This document shows, piece after piece, positions 25,038 through 37,202 of a DNA stretch of 64,000 nucleotides. The notes below the pieces were generated by a model, which saw only the letters and a list, made by a program, of their open reading frames with translations, was not told the origin of the DNA and did no database searches. This DNA is from Paracoccidioides lutzii Pb01. Lineage: Eukaryota; Ascomycota; Eurotiomycetes; Onygenales; Ajellomycetaceae. The stretch covers positions 62,001-126,000 of the forward strand of contig NW_015440973.1 of assembly GCF_000150705.2 (NCBI RefSeq), written 5' to 3'. How positions within the stretch are numbered: position 1 is the first letter of the stretch; the number at the start of each line of letters is the position of its first letter. Both the position numbers and the translations under genes were made by a program.

Positions 25038-25574
25038 ACTCCCTCCGTCTCCCGTAAGTCAACGCAATCTGGGCCCTTGCATACGTTCCGCAGCAAGCTT
25101 TTTCACCCTTGTTGCATAGAATTTTGGTCTGTCCTCGGCCGGGTCCGAAGTTCCATTACCGCATTACCGCATTACCACACATTACCGCACGATACCTGCA
25201 AACTGCTTTGGAGTATACAGAGTACCTGGGTGATGATATAGTTATCAGAACACAAAGCGTTTCTTCCCTGCTAACGGAGGGGCGGTACTTGCTTTTCCCC
25301 CGCCGTGGGCGCCCAGTGAGCACCGCGCCAACCAAGCCGCTGCAACAGGCCCATTTGGGCCTAGGTAGAAGCTCCCCTGCGAACCGTGGTTCCCCAGCAA
25401 AGTCTATGAGTTGGTCTCTCACTAGCGAAATCCATTTTCGGGGGCGCGACCTTTCTGTTATTCCCCGGGCCCTTTCCTCGACGGAACCTGAACCAGCCTT
25501 CCAAGGTTTGTTGTTGGCGGTGTCTTTCTTCTTCAAGTTCGCCCTTTCCCCACTCCCCACTCCACTCAACAACC

Positions 25575-25701
25575 TTGTACTCTTGCACTCTTGCACTCTT
25601 GCACTCTTGTACTTTTGCACTCTTGTACTCTTGTACTCTTGTACTCTTGCACTCTTGTACCCTTGCACTCTTGCACTCTTGCACTCTTGCAACGTTGCAC
25701 C
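25575..25701 (+). repeat. 8-bp minisatellite TTGYACTC
   Basis: Fourteen consecutive 8-bp units of TTGCACTC or TTGTACTC (25575-25686, two of them with single changes), then two decayed units to 25701. It is in the 5' region of the polyglutamine gene, about 600 bp before its start codon. Long ORFs across it in either direction are translations of the repeat. Confidence 0.93.
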
Positions 25702-26095
25702 GCTCCTCCTCTCCTCCTCCCCCAATACATACATAACTCTTTCCGCCCCTCGCCTTCGCTATCTCTCTATCAGATTTCGCAGCGGATCTCCCGAGTCCAC
25801 AGTGGAGCTTATTGCGAGTGGGACAGATCGTTCTTCAAAAAACCCTTCCATATATGATATGACATTCGGAATACGGGCTCCACCTCTTTAAATTACTGTT
25901 CGCGCCTTCCCCGCCGTCTCTATCTATATTCTTAGCAAAAATATTACTGCAACCTCCTCTCTCATTTGGTTTCCCAACTACGTACGCTACGTGCCGTTGC
26001 TCGTTTTCTTGAATCAAATAGAGAGCCTGCTCTTTAATCATCCCTTGGGCTACCCGTATGCTACTGGCATTTCATTCTTTCGTCGTTGAATAAAC

Positions 26096-26098
<3 letters not shown>

Positions 26099-26143
<45 letters not shown>
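26099..26143 (+). repeat. (CAA)n microsatellite in the probable 5' UTR
   Basis: About 15 CAA units, then A-rich DNA, ending about 140 bp before the ATG at 26282. Confidence 0.9.
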
Positions 26144-26281
26144 AGAATAAAAATAAAAATCGAAAAATAAAATAAAAAAAATTAAAAAAAAAATATATTT
26201 AAAAAAAATTAAAAATTAAAAGCACAGACTACATCACAGCTTCAGTCACATCATCACTTACCGCGCGGTGACTCGTTGACC

Positions 26282-27181
26282 ATGGCTTCTCCCGTTTCAC
26301 CTCGCTGTAAAGATCAGAAGGAGGCTAAGGATATGGACGAGAAACACGAGACTGTAGAGGAGAAGGAAGCAAGAGCGAGGGAGGATATCAAGAGGCGTTT
26401 GGAAAACAGAGAAAGGTTAGTCGTTCTCGTCGTCTACCCGTGACTCCTCCAGGAACTCGTATGTCTGGCGCGTTTCCCCCTTCCGCCCAGAGGTCTAACA
26501 GAAGATTACAGGGCGTTCATTGCAGCTTCGAGGAGAGGGGACAGGACCATGGAAGCTAGTTTTGAGTCTGCATTGCGCGCATCAGAGGTCCATAAGGAGC
26601 GCACGGGCAAGGGTTTGCGTATTACCATGGAAGCCGTTGAAAGGGAAGAGATGTATGATGAATTGGACGACGAGCATGGGCGCAAACGTCGATGCCACAT
26701 CGACAGCCTCCAGCTGAGGTCTCAGTCGCTGGACGTTCATTTACACCCGTATATGGTCGCCAATTTTGGCAAAGCCAACCCAGTCTCTAATTTCACACCC
26801 CTCAATGGTCACCTGCACAGCCCATACCAGACGGGCTCGATAGCTGCTCAGGGAGTTTACGACCCGGCTACCTATCATTTCACAGGAGTACCAGGTGTGG
26901 AAAGAATGTTTAACAATCCCTTCAGCCCAGCAGCAGCAGCAGCAGCATCCCATGCACGATCCAACTCGCTCCCCGTTGTCCAGAATACCTCTGTGTATGA
27001 ACGTCAAAGAATGACCAGTTTTGATGACCAACACCACAGAATGAACCGTCGAGTGGCCTCGGACCCAGCACTCGCTCTCTCACATCTGCAACAAACTGCC
27101 CTTCCCATGCGCCCCGAGTCTCACCCTAAAAATTCATTCGCTGCTTACCCACTGCATCGCAATCCACAGCAACAACAACAA

Positions 27182-27249
<68 letters not shown>

Positions 27250-28156
27250 ACAACAACAACAACAACAACAGTGGCAGCATCTGGAACAAGCCCAGCAACA
27301 GGCCAGCAATTCGATGCGACCACATTCAAATACCCAACAACAATATCACGCTGTACTGCAAGCGTCTCCAAACATACGGCAAGAAGCTTCAAATCTCCAC
27401 AAATTATCGCCAAATATGCGCCGGCAGTCTTATCAGCATATCCAACAACCTCGCCCTCGCCACCTAGATACCCACTACAGAGCAAATAGGGTTATTCGCA
27501 TGAACTCTTTAGATTGTACGCCCTATTCTCAGTCTTCTCCCGTCAAATCTCCAGCCGAGGGACTGTCAACCCCTGTCGCTTATCCTACTTCTGCCACTGC
27601 ATATGCCTGGGGTGGGAATAATCATTGCTTGGTCAATTCTTCGACGACAAACAGTAACGCCATTTGTCCCACTGCCAATGCTCATGATCTAAGCAACTGC
27701 ATTCCATCCAGTGAAGTCCAGGAGATGGAAAATGAGACCTCTGATGCCCCCATCCATCGTACACCGATCCAAGCCCATCTATCAACGCCCTTGTTCAAAA
27801 CACCGGCCAATGAAACATCCCCAGTTTCGCGAGGGACTTCAGCTGGATCGATGACAACTTCGGGCTCCAGCTTGACTGATCCGTCTATCCCTTCACCCGG
27901 GGACAATAGAGCGTTCCAGGACCAAGCTGCAATCGCTGTGGGTCCGGGTGACCTTGTTTCTGGCTCAACGAACAACAGCGGTGACATGCTTACTGAAGAA
28001 ATTGGTGGTGGGTCCGAAACTTCATCCTTCTTTCAAGATGCCTTCTCTGATGTTAATGGACTTGAAATCAACACTACTGGCTCTCAAGAGTGCTCTGATG
28101 AGAACAATTTTCTCAGATATGAGTTCTCTGAGCCTTTTGGTGTTCCAGCATTATAA
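26282..28156 (+). CDS. Conserved fungal protein of unknown role with a 35-Gln tract
   Basis: Two exons (26282-26415 and 26512-28156) around a 96-nt intron (GTTAGT..TACAG) give 592 aa. The join restores a continuous N-terminal block (REDIKRRLENRE, then RAFIAASRRGDRTMEASF, then ASEVHKERTGKGLRIT, EEMYDELDDE), a charged helical segment at roughly residues 30-100. I associate this block with a conserved uncharacterised ascomycete family; that is recall, not a search. The rest is disordered: Pro/Ser/Asn-rich, 35 Gln at residues 264-298 (27167-27271, mixed CAG/CAA), a short poly-Ala near residue 190, and a Ser/Thr/Gly-rich C-terminus. Such composition is common in nuclear regulators, but there is no DNA-binding or catalytic motif. 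Function unknown. The upstream region is unusually rich in microsatellites. Confidence 0.85.
27167..27271 (+). repeat. CAG/CAA tract coding 35 Gln
   Basis: A mixed CAG and CAA run without interruption. The other frames give the poly-Leu, poly-Val/Ala and poly-Cys artefact ORFs. Confidence 0.95.
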
Positions 28157-30799
28157 CTTTTGAAAATCCTAACCTCTCATATTGTTACTTTTTTAATACA
28201 GTTTAGTTACCTAATCAAACACCCCTCCCTCTGTTTCTTGTTTAGACTCCCGGGTTCTCTTCACATACACACACACACACATACACACACAAACAAAACA
28301 CAAGAACAGAAATAAACAGAAGCAATTTTTGCATTTATAATTCATTTGCTTTCTTGTATATCTCTTTGCCTTATACATTCCCAACAGTCTGTTTTTTCCT
28401 CTTTATGTATTCTGTTCTGAGTTAATAACTCAAATGTTCTTTTTGCTGTCTTATATTTCTTTCTATTTCACATTGCCTGGTGCATATGGCCAAGTTCTTG
28501 CATATATTTATTGTCTGCTGTTTGTTCTCATTCTCTTTCTCTCAGTTTTCACTTGACAAAAAATTAAAAAAAAAAAAAAAAAACCCAGAGCTGAAATAGA
28601 AGAAATGATGTGAATGTGTGATGTGATATGTGTGATGTGATATGTGTAATGTGATCACTATAAGTGTCTATGAAAATTTTGCTTCACAGTTTCATTTTTC
28701 AATTTCCCTTGCTCTCTCACAAAGTACATCAAAACATATCTCAAGGTACCTCAAGCAAAAGCAAGATATCCTCTTTGCAGAAAAGAAAAGTTGTTTGTGC
28801 ATACTCTTCTGCCTTGGTGATGGTACTTTTCTATCAACTAACAAGCTGTGAGCCCACTTCCTAAAAGGCAAATGAAGAAGAGTGAGCGAGTAACTAAACC
28901 TTTCCCTTCAGGCTTGAAGTCAGATGAGAAACACAATACCCTCCTCTGCTTTAATTTTTAATATTCTGGCATAATTTTCAACTTACTGCTTTCTGCAATA
29001 TACCGATCATTTTCAGAGTTTTTGTAAGTTTTTGTATTTTTTCTTCGCTTTTATTTTATAATTTATTTTCTTTCGCAGTTTCTTATCACCCGTTAATGTC
29101 GCTGCTCCATATACTCAACCCGGACACCTAAGATGGCGAAAGCATTTTGACATATTTGACATATTGGATGACGAGTATTATACTCCAGCTGCGGCGTGTG
29201 CACCTTGCGGCTCGTGCGTCGAAATTGCCAGTCAAGTTCTCTAGTTCTGATTATAGCTTGAGGTGTGCTGTGAGAGTGCTACAGAATGAGAGCAGCAGAG
29301 AGGAATGAAGAGACACAGTGAGGTGCAAGTGAATACTACAAGTGTCAGAAAGGAATTTTGGAGAGAAAAAGTTCTGCTTGTAGGTAGTGTACTTTTAACC
29401 TTTCCCCCTCCCCTTTCACTTCTCACTTGAGCTATTTTCCCCTGAAAATTTGCCTAACTATGCAGAGCAGAAAGATGGAGAAAGAGAAATGAAGAAGAAA
29501 AGAGAAAAGAACCTCTGATGAAAATTATTTTGTATTGTTCTTTTAGCATGAAAAGAGGTTTGTTTAATTATGAAATAGTTGATGAGATTTTGTATTATTA
29601 AATATACTGCAAAATTTGACTCCTTTTCTATTATTTTATACATTGGTTTTCAGTTCTATACCTTTTTTTTTTTTTTGTTAGAGACTTCAATGATTATATC
29701 TCTTGCGATAGAGGATTGTTCCTCTATCAGTCGGATAAGAAGGAAGCATCAAATGGCGGTTGGACATACATCATCACCTACGTAAGTATTCAGGGGGGAG
29801 GTTCCACAGGCGGAACGGTATAGGTTTTTCTTTTTTTACCACTTGGAGATTTATTACCAATGGAGTCTCGGAGAATTTCAACGTGTGAGGTTACAGCTAA
29901 TTAACTACATATATAAAGGAGAAACTTATTATTAGTATAAAGGACATCTCCTTCATATGATTTATATCTTAGAGAGTTTTTCATGATATTTCACTACTCA
30001 CAAAGGGGGAATGAAGGACCCAAAATAAAACCGGACAGATTAGTGGACTCCTCAGGACCGGGCATGGCTGAGCAATGGCTGGTTGAATTTTTCTTTTCTT
30101 CCTCATGCTCTTCATTTTCCCTTACGATCCCGCTTCTCCGCAAGTAAGAGACATGTCTCATTCGGAGAATGGGGCACGTCCGGTTGTCGTCTTCCGGCAA
30201 CGGCTCAGCTAGTTGATCATTTCTGGGCCCTCTTGGTATTTTTAGTGTCTTCTGCGTAGTTAGATGGAGCAAACGTAATCCACAAGTGAGCGAAACAGCA
30301 CATAACAAATTTTGAAATTAATAATTGACTCCACACCCATTAATATTTTGTATGATGAGAATTTTTGCTCATTCATAAAATCGACCTCACAAAGAAATCA
30401 AGCTTCTAATCTAGAAGGAAGGATTCTTTTTGCCCATTCAAGCACTTTAGTTCAAGGTCAAATATAAAGCTGCAGAAAAGCTGTATGATGTCTCTTATAT
30501 AACTCTCTTTCATCGCGTAAATGGTTGAATGTTACGCGTCACTCGATAAAAAATTGAAAGCTTAGTCTTACAAAGGAAGAATCTCTTGTTCAATGAATTC
30601 TAGCTATAAATGAATAAATGAATGAGAACAGTCATTTTGAGTTGAATCTATATGAGAAATGACAAATCTTCTTCTTGTCAGTGAGAATTTGACTTATACT
30701 GTTCATTAGAATTGAATATGACATTTTGTCAACCGCTTTGAGAAATTAAAATTTAAGTTCTTTTGCAGATATAAATATCAACAAATACTATATGAGAAT
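28157..30799. other. Intergenic, T-rich; no gene identified
   Basis: It begins with the probable 3' UTR of the polyglutamine gene, then short CA runs (28268-28289), an A-tract (28563-28582), GTGATGTGATATGT repeats (28606-28653) and a T-tract (29663-29676). The small ORF at 29994-30308 (minus) shows no motif. GC falls steadily from about 30.3 kb into the AT block. Confidence 0.6.
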
Positions 30800-33082
30800 T
30801 TTGTAATTATATATAAATGTTTATACAAATATTTTTGAAAAATATGAAATTTTATTATATAATATTTTTAACCTTAATAAAAATAAAATTTAAATATAAA
30901 TTATTAATAGTTAAAATAATAATTAATTATAATTAAAAAATTAATATTAATATTTTAATAAATATAAAAAATATATTATTTTTATTATTATAATTATTAA
31001 ATAATAAATAAAATATATATAAATTTAAAATTTTAAAAATATATTTTTATTTTTAAAAAAAATTAAATAAAAAATTTATAAATTATTAATAATAAAAATA
31101 TTAATAATAAAATAATATAAAATAAAATAATTTTTTTAATAATTATAATATTATTTTAATATAAATAATTTATTATAAAATTTTTTTAAATAAAAATTAA
31201 AATAGTTATATTTAAAATAATTATATTAAAGTTTTAATTTTATTATAAAAAAATTTTATTTAATATTATTTTTACTATTAAATCTATTTTTATTCTTAAA
31301 ATATTTATATATATTAATATTTAAAATAAATAAATTTAATTTATATTTTTTAATTTTTAAAATTTTTAATAATTAATTAACTATTAAAATATATATTTTT
31401 TAATAATAAATTTTATATAAATAAGTTTATAGACTAATATAAATATTTTTTAAATTATAAATAATTTATTATTAAATATTTTATATTTTTTCTTAAAAAT
31501 TTAAAAAATTAATTTATATTTTAAATATATTTTAAAATATATTAAAATTAAATCTATTTTAAATATTTTTATTAATTTTTATAAAATTTATATTTATTTT
31601 TATAAATTTTTTTAATAAATTTATTTTTTTACTTTATAAAAAATTATTAATATTATATTTAATAATATATTTATTATATTATAAATTTACTTTTTTATAT
31701 TTTATAAAATTCAAAAGTTTTGATTTAATATTTTAAAATTTAATTATCTTTATTTAGTATATAAGATCTAAAAGTTTTTATTTTAAAAATAAAATTAGAA
31801 AATTTTATTTTAAAGATAAGATTAAATAGTTTTTATTTTAAGAATAATATTAAAAGTTTTTATTTTAAAAATAAAATTAAATTACTTTTACTTTAAAAAT
31901 AAAATTAGAATATTTTTAATTTATATATAAGATTATAATATTTATAGAAAATTTTTTTATATATTAACTTTTATAAAATTTTTACTAATATTAATATTTT
32001 TTTAATTGATAATATTATTTTTTTTAAAATTAATACAATAATAATTTATATAAATAATTAAATTATATTATCAATTAAATAAATTATATTTTAAAATATT
32101 TAAAATATTTATATTTTTTTTATTTAATAAGTTTTTTAAAAAATAAAAAAATTATTTTAAATAAATATAAAAATAATACTCATATATTTTATCTGAAAGT
32201 TAAAAGTAAAGATAAATATTAATATTAATTATTTTATTATTAATTTTTTATTAAATTAAATTAAAATACTAAATTAAATAAATAAAAAATATTATAATAG
32301 TATTAGTTTTATAAATTAATTTTTAAAAATTATAAAATAAAATAATTAATTATTATTAATATTAATATATTAAATAAAAATTTAAATTATTAAAAAATTA
32401 TTATATATATTAAATACTATATTAATTTTTATTTAATTTAATAATAATTTAACTAAAATTTATTTATTTTATTTTTTATTATAATTATATTTAATATGAT
32501 AAATAAAACTTTTTATATTATTATTAATTATATAAAAATATTTAATATTTTTTAAAAAAATATAATTAATTGAATTATAAAATATTAATTTTTAATTAAT
32601 ATATATAATTTTATATAATTTAAATTAAATTTAAAATATTTTTATTTTAAAATATAGAAAAAATTTAAAAAAATAAATAATTTATTAAATATTTATATAA
32701 TAATAAATAATAATATTTTTTATTATTTTATAATAAACTTTAAAATTTATTTTATAATAAATTTAAATATTAATATTAATATTAATATATATATTTATTT
32801 ATTTAAAATTTTATTAATTATATTTTTAAATTATAACTTTTAATTTTAAAAATTTTTTATATATTTAAATATATTAAATTTTAAACTTTATTATTAAATA
32901 AAATATTTATTAATTTTATAAATATATTAAAATATATTTTATTTTAAAAAATTATTAATATTATTAATTTAAAATTTATTAATTTTATATATAAATATAT
33001 ATATTATTTTAATAATATTAAATATAATTATTATTATTATATAAATTTTTTATAATATAATTTAATAATAAAAGTTAATAAA
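30800..33082. repeat. Near-pure A/T block, left part
   Basis: About 2.3 kb with only a few G or C per 60-base line and many lines with none. There is no ORF and no obvious period. It stops sharply at the TGTTA of the A2 5' LTR; the matching right part resumes at 44211. The target duplication ATAAA (33078-33082 and 44211-44215) shows that A2 was inserted into this block. Confidence 0.9.
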
Positions 33083-33347
33083 TGTTAAACTTAACGCCAG
33101 AAGTGGGCTAGGTTTATCCCTATCATGTGATCACATGATGGCACTTCACATGTAACCCAGTGGACCAGGATGATTTGATCATGTGATCATGTGAATTATT
33201 TACAATATGTCATGTGATCATGCAGACTGTTTATAATCTGAGTAGACTCTGACATCTTTTTTTCTCATCAATCTTAATATTTTATTATATAGCAGTTAGC
33301 AATATAGAGAGATTCTATCTTAGACAGCTTACATTTACTTTTTAACA
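33083..33347 (+). repeat. A2 5' LTR (265 bp), mutated copy
   Basis: It starts TGTTAAACTTAACG and ends ACTTTTTAACA. Differences from the 3' LTR are essentially all C-to-T or G-to-A. Confidence 0.93.
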
Positions 33348-36300
33348 TAATATTAAAATTTCCTTCTATCTTTCACTCAGGTTTCAGTAAAAAATTTGAG
33401 TGTCTTAGTTGAATTAAAACCTGCTCATTGAGAATCTGACAATATGTCAGATCAGCTGTTGAAGAGAACAGCACAATCTGATATCAGATGATTACTGCAG
33501 ACTCTTAACTCCTTGAAAAAGGTCAAAAGAACTGATGATATTTTTTAACAAGATCAACTGATCAATTACACATCTCAATTGAGAAATTCAAAGAGGCAGT
33601 TCACTCAGACAGTGACAGTGTTTATAATAAGTTGATAATGATCTTTGATAACATCTTTGATAATAAAAAGATATTGAGAAATACAATCACATGTCTGAGA
33701 ATGAAATGGAATAATACTACTAATCAAACTGCTGTCAAGCAGAGTTAGATTAATGAGCTAATTACTGAACATGATGAATTTAATCACACTCTGATTCACA
33801 TGACAGTCAGCAATCAAGCAGCAAGTTGAGATGTCATTCTCTCTGATACTTTCAGAAGATCTGTTAACATTGATGATCTGAAACATTTCACTAATGATAA
33901 GAAATTAAAATTTGAACACTGGCTCTTTCAGATGGAAGAACAAGCTCTGAGAAAATGCTGACCACTACTTCACTAAGTACATGAGAATTATATACATTGA
34001 AAACTGAACTGATGAGAACACAGCACATCATATTGCATCTTGTATGAAAGAGAACTACTCTGAGCAATATCAAACTGTAGAAGAGATATTTGAGCATCTC
34101 AAGTCAATATATGAGAATACTAACAAGCTGCAAAATGTCCAAAGTGATTATCACAAGCTGATTATGTGCAATGAGAACAACTATCATGAATTTATCACAA
34201 AATTTTTACATTTGACAGATGAGATCAAGATTGTCAAGAAAGACTATAAGACAGACTTCAATGACAAACTATTCTTTAATCTTTAGAGAATAATAGCAGT
34301 AGTCAATACAATCATTAATATATACTCTGAGTTTCAGAAAATCTGTGCTTAAGCAGCTCATACTCTTCAGACAATCAATGTCACTTAGAGATCAAAGAGC
34401 TTGTGAGAAAATGAATATAATATCTTCAAGCAGAACATCTTACAGATCTTCAATAGTCAGACTTTCTTCAGAATCTCTACTACAAAGTCCCTCATTATTA
34501 TTAATAAAGTCTTAGATATTCATTCAAACATTCAGTGCTACTACTGCAAGGAGAAAGATGATATTGCAAAAAACTGCTCTGTGAAGTAGAAGTCTTAACA
34601 GATGATTACTGAGCTTACAGAAAATAATGTCTCTGAGTCTTCAGCAGATTTGAAAAAAAAGTAAGTCTGAGAGAAGATTTCATCTCAAATAGTTCAATAG
34701 TCTGTAAAAGATTTGAAATAAAGGACTTGATTGAGAGAAAAAGCTTTAATGTGCTAATTAAGTTAGTCTATAATGAGATTACTACTTCTATAAAATCTCT
34801 TGCTGATACTGAAGCAAATGATGTAAATTTTATTAATATATGATATGTCATAGAGTTGACAAGATTCTTCAATAAGAAGTTTCAAGAACTCTCATTTAAA
34901 TGCCATATGAAGGGATATAATGATGCCTCTGATAGAGTGATAGACTGCATATTGACTTTAAATTTTTGAGTAAATGACTGGAGATTTCAGAATGTTCTTC
35001 TGCTAATAACAAATCTAGACTAGTACTTTGTCATACTGGAACAGAAGCGATTGACAGTATAGAATATATAACTTGATATTAAAAACCAAGATCTGATTTG
35101 ATCAAGTGAATGATTCATCTTTAAACAGGTAGCAGAGTTAATGTTAAAGATAATATCTTGATCAATATTAAAACATCCAGACTTTAAGCCTGAGCACCAG
35201 GCAGATATGAAATGAAGAAAAAATCAAACTGAATGAGGAGATCAAACAGGAGCATCAAGCTCAGCTCTGTGAATCAAAAGGAATTATCTCAGTCAAAATG
35301 CTCAAGATAAGGCAGAAACTGATCTGAGAGAAGACAGCATCACAAATGATAAATATGAACTTCATCAGAGCTACTTTTTTTTATAATTATATGAAGAACA
35401 AGTACTCAACAGTCTTCATAACCAGTCTATATGAAATTAATAGATAGCTTGAGAAGAAGCAGAGTTTAGTGAGAGCTGAGAATGAGTCTGATGAAAAGCT
35501 GATTAGCAACTTATCAGAATGATTAAAAGATCAAGAGAACTGTTTCTCAAAAAAAGTATCAGACAAATTACCCTTTCTACAAAAGAATATTGATTTTAAA
35601 ATAGAGCTTTAGTCTGATATTGATTTTATTCAGAGCATTGAACATGTGTCTCTATATAAGATGAATCTAGAAGAGCTAGAGGCAGTGAAGATCTATCATA
35701 AAGTCAATCTAGTAAAGAACTTCATCATATCAAGTTCAGTTCTCTACACCTTCTCAATTCTGATTATTCATAGTGAGAAGAAGCTATGATTTTGTGTTGA
35801 CTTTTACAAACTGAATGCTATAATCAAATGAAATCAGTACTTTCTATTTCTAATAGATGAGCTGATGAATCAACTCAACAGAGCAAAATACTTTACAAAG
35901 CTAAACATTCAACAGAGGTTCTATTGCATTCAGATGAGCTCTGAGTCTGAGAATCTAATCATCTTTAGAATCTGTTATGGAATCTATAAATATTGAGTAA
36001 TTCTCTTTGATTTTACAAATATCTCTATTTGCTTTCAATGATTTGTTAACAATATCTTCTTTGACTATCTGAATAAGTTTATGATAGCATTTATAGATGA
36101 TCTGTTAATCTATAGCAAGAATCTGAAGGAGCATAAGTAGCAGGTAAACTCAATGCTAAACTGACTAAAGAGAGTAGATTTGCAAGCCAGCATTTAGAAA
36201 TATAAATTCACAGTTCAGAAAATGAAATATCTAGAGTTTATCATCAGTATAGAAGAAATTAAGGCAGACTCAGAGAAGACAGCTGTTATTGTGAGATGAC

Positions 36301-36996
36301 AGGTCTTTACCACAGTTAAAGAAGTTCAGTCATTTCTAGAATTTAGTAATTTTTATCAATAATTTATAAGAAACTACAGCTGAATTGTAAAATCACTGTA
36401 TCAGTTGACAAAGGAGACTATCTCATTTGAGTGAACATCAGAATGCAAGTCAGTCTTTGAAAAACTGAAGAGATAGCTGATGAAGACTCCAACACTGCAT
36501 TACTATGACTCTGAGTGAGAGATTTATAATGAAACTGATATCTTTGATAAAGTGATGACTGAGATACTAAGTTAAAGATTTGAAAATGATCTTTGATATT
36601 CAGTAGTCTTCTATTCAAAGTCAATGAATGATGCAAAGCTTAATTATGAGATTCATGATAAGAAAATACTGACAGTGATCTGAGTCTTATAAGAATGATG
36701 AGCAGAGCTTGAGAGACTACAGTGAGAGAAATGATTTAAGATTTTCACTGATCATTGTGTATTGAAATACTTTATGATTATCAAGAAGCTAAATATACAT
36801 CAAGTCTGCTGAGCAGAGTTTCTTTCTCATTTCTACTTTGAGATTAAGTATTGATCAAATAAGGCTAATTTGCTGATAGACACACTGAGCAAGTCTGAGC
36901 AGATTAGAAGATAACAGAATAATCATATGCAGATTTTTCTAAAATTAAAGACTTTTGATTCTCAGATCACTTCTTCTATAAATATTGCTAGCATTA
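33348..36996 (+). pseudogene. A2 gag, protease, RT and RNase H relic
   Basis: The plus strand, with stops, contains a gag segment with an 80-codon open stretch (34044-34286) and a CCHC knuckle (CYYCKEKDDIAKNC) near 34530-34580. The RT region follows: FCVDFYKLN near 35790, YFTKLNI near 35890 and the catalytic box AFIDDLLIYS at about 36087-36116 with both Asp kept. RNase H-like FTDHCVLKY lies near 36740. Most stops stand at expected Trp codons. Coding stops at the C2 target site (36997-37001). Confidence 0.9.
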
Positions 36997-37001
36997 ACTT
37001 C

Positions 37002-37202
37002 TATAGAGAGTTAAGCTGTAAAAACTAGAGGCTAGTCCTTCTATATAACAAGGATGAATTGCTTGAAAAAGGGAAGAAAAGAATAAGATAAGAACATAAG
37101 CTTAAGCAAGCTCACATAGCATGATCATATGCGCACATGCAAACAATGACTAGGCTGAGTCAGCCAGTCAGAGTGAATCTAATAGTTCAGCCTCTTATAA
37201 TA
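37002..37202 (-). repeat. C2 3' LTR (201 bp), mutated copy
   Basis: On the plus strand it starts TATAGAGAG and ends CCTCTTATAATA, next to the polypyrimidine complement of the PPT (37203-37220). It is the same length as the C1 LTR. Confidence 0.9.

Noticed and set aside
25109..25891. 260-aa plus-strand ORF and its 192-aa antisense partner
   Set aside because: Both are generated mainly by the 8-bp minisatellite, which is divisible into open frames in both directions; no domain is present.
27126..27485. Poly-Leu and poly-Val/Ala ORFs
   Set aside because: They are antisense or shifted frames of the CAG/CAA tract in the polyglutamine gene.
30800..33082. Mitochondrial DNA insertion or tRNA cluster
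   Set aside because: The block is poorer in G and C than fungal mitochondrial genes and shows no conserved mitochondrial coding or tRNA structure that I can recognise.
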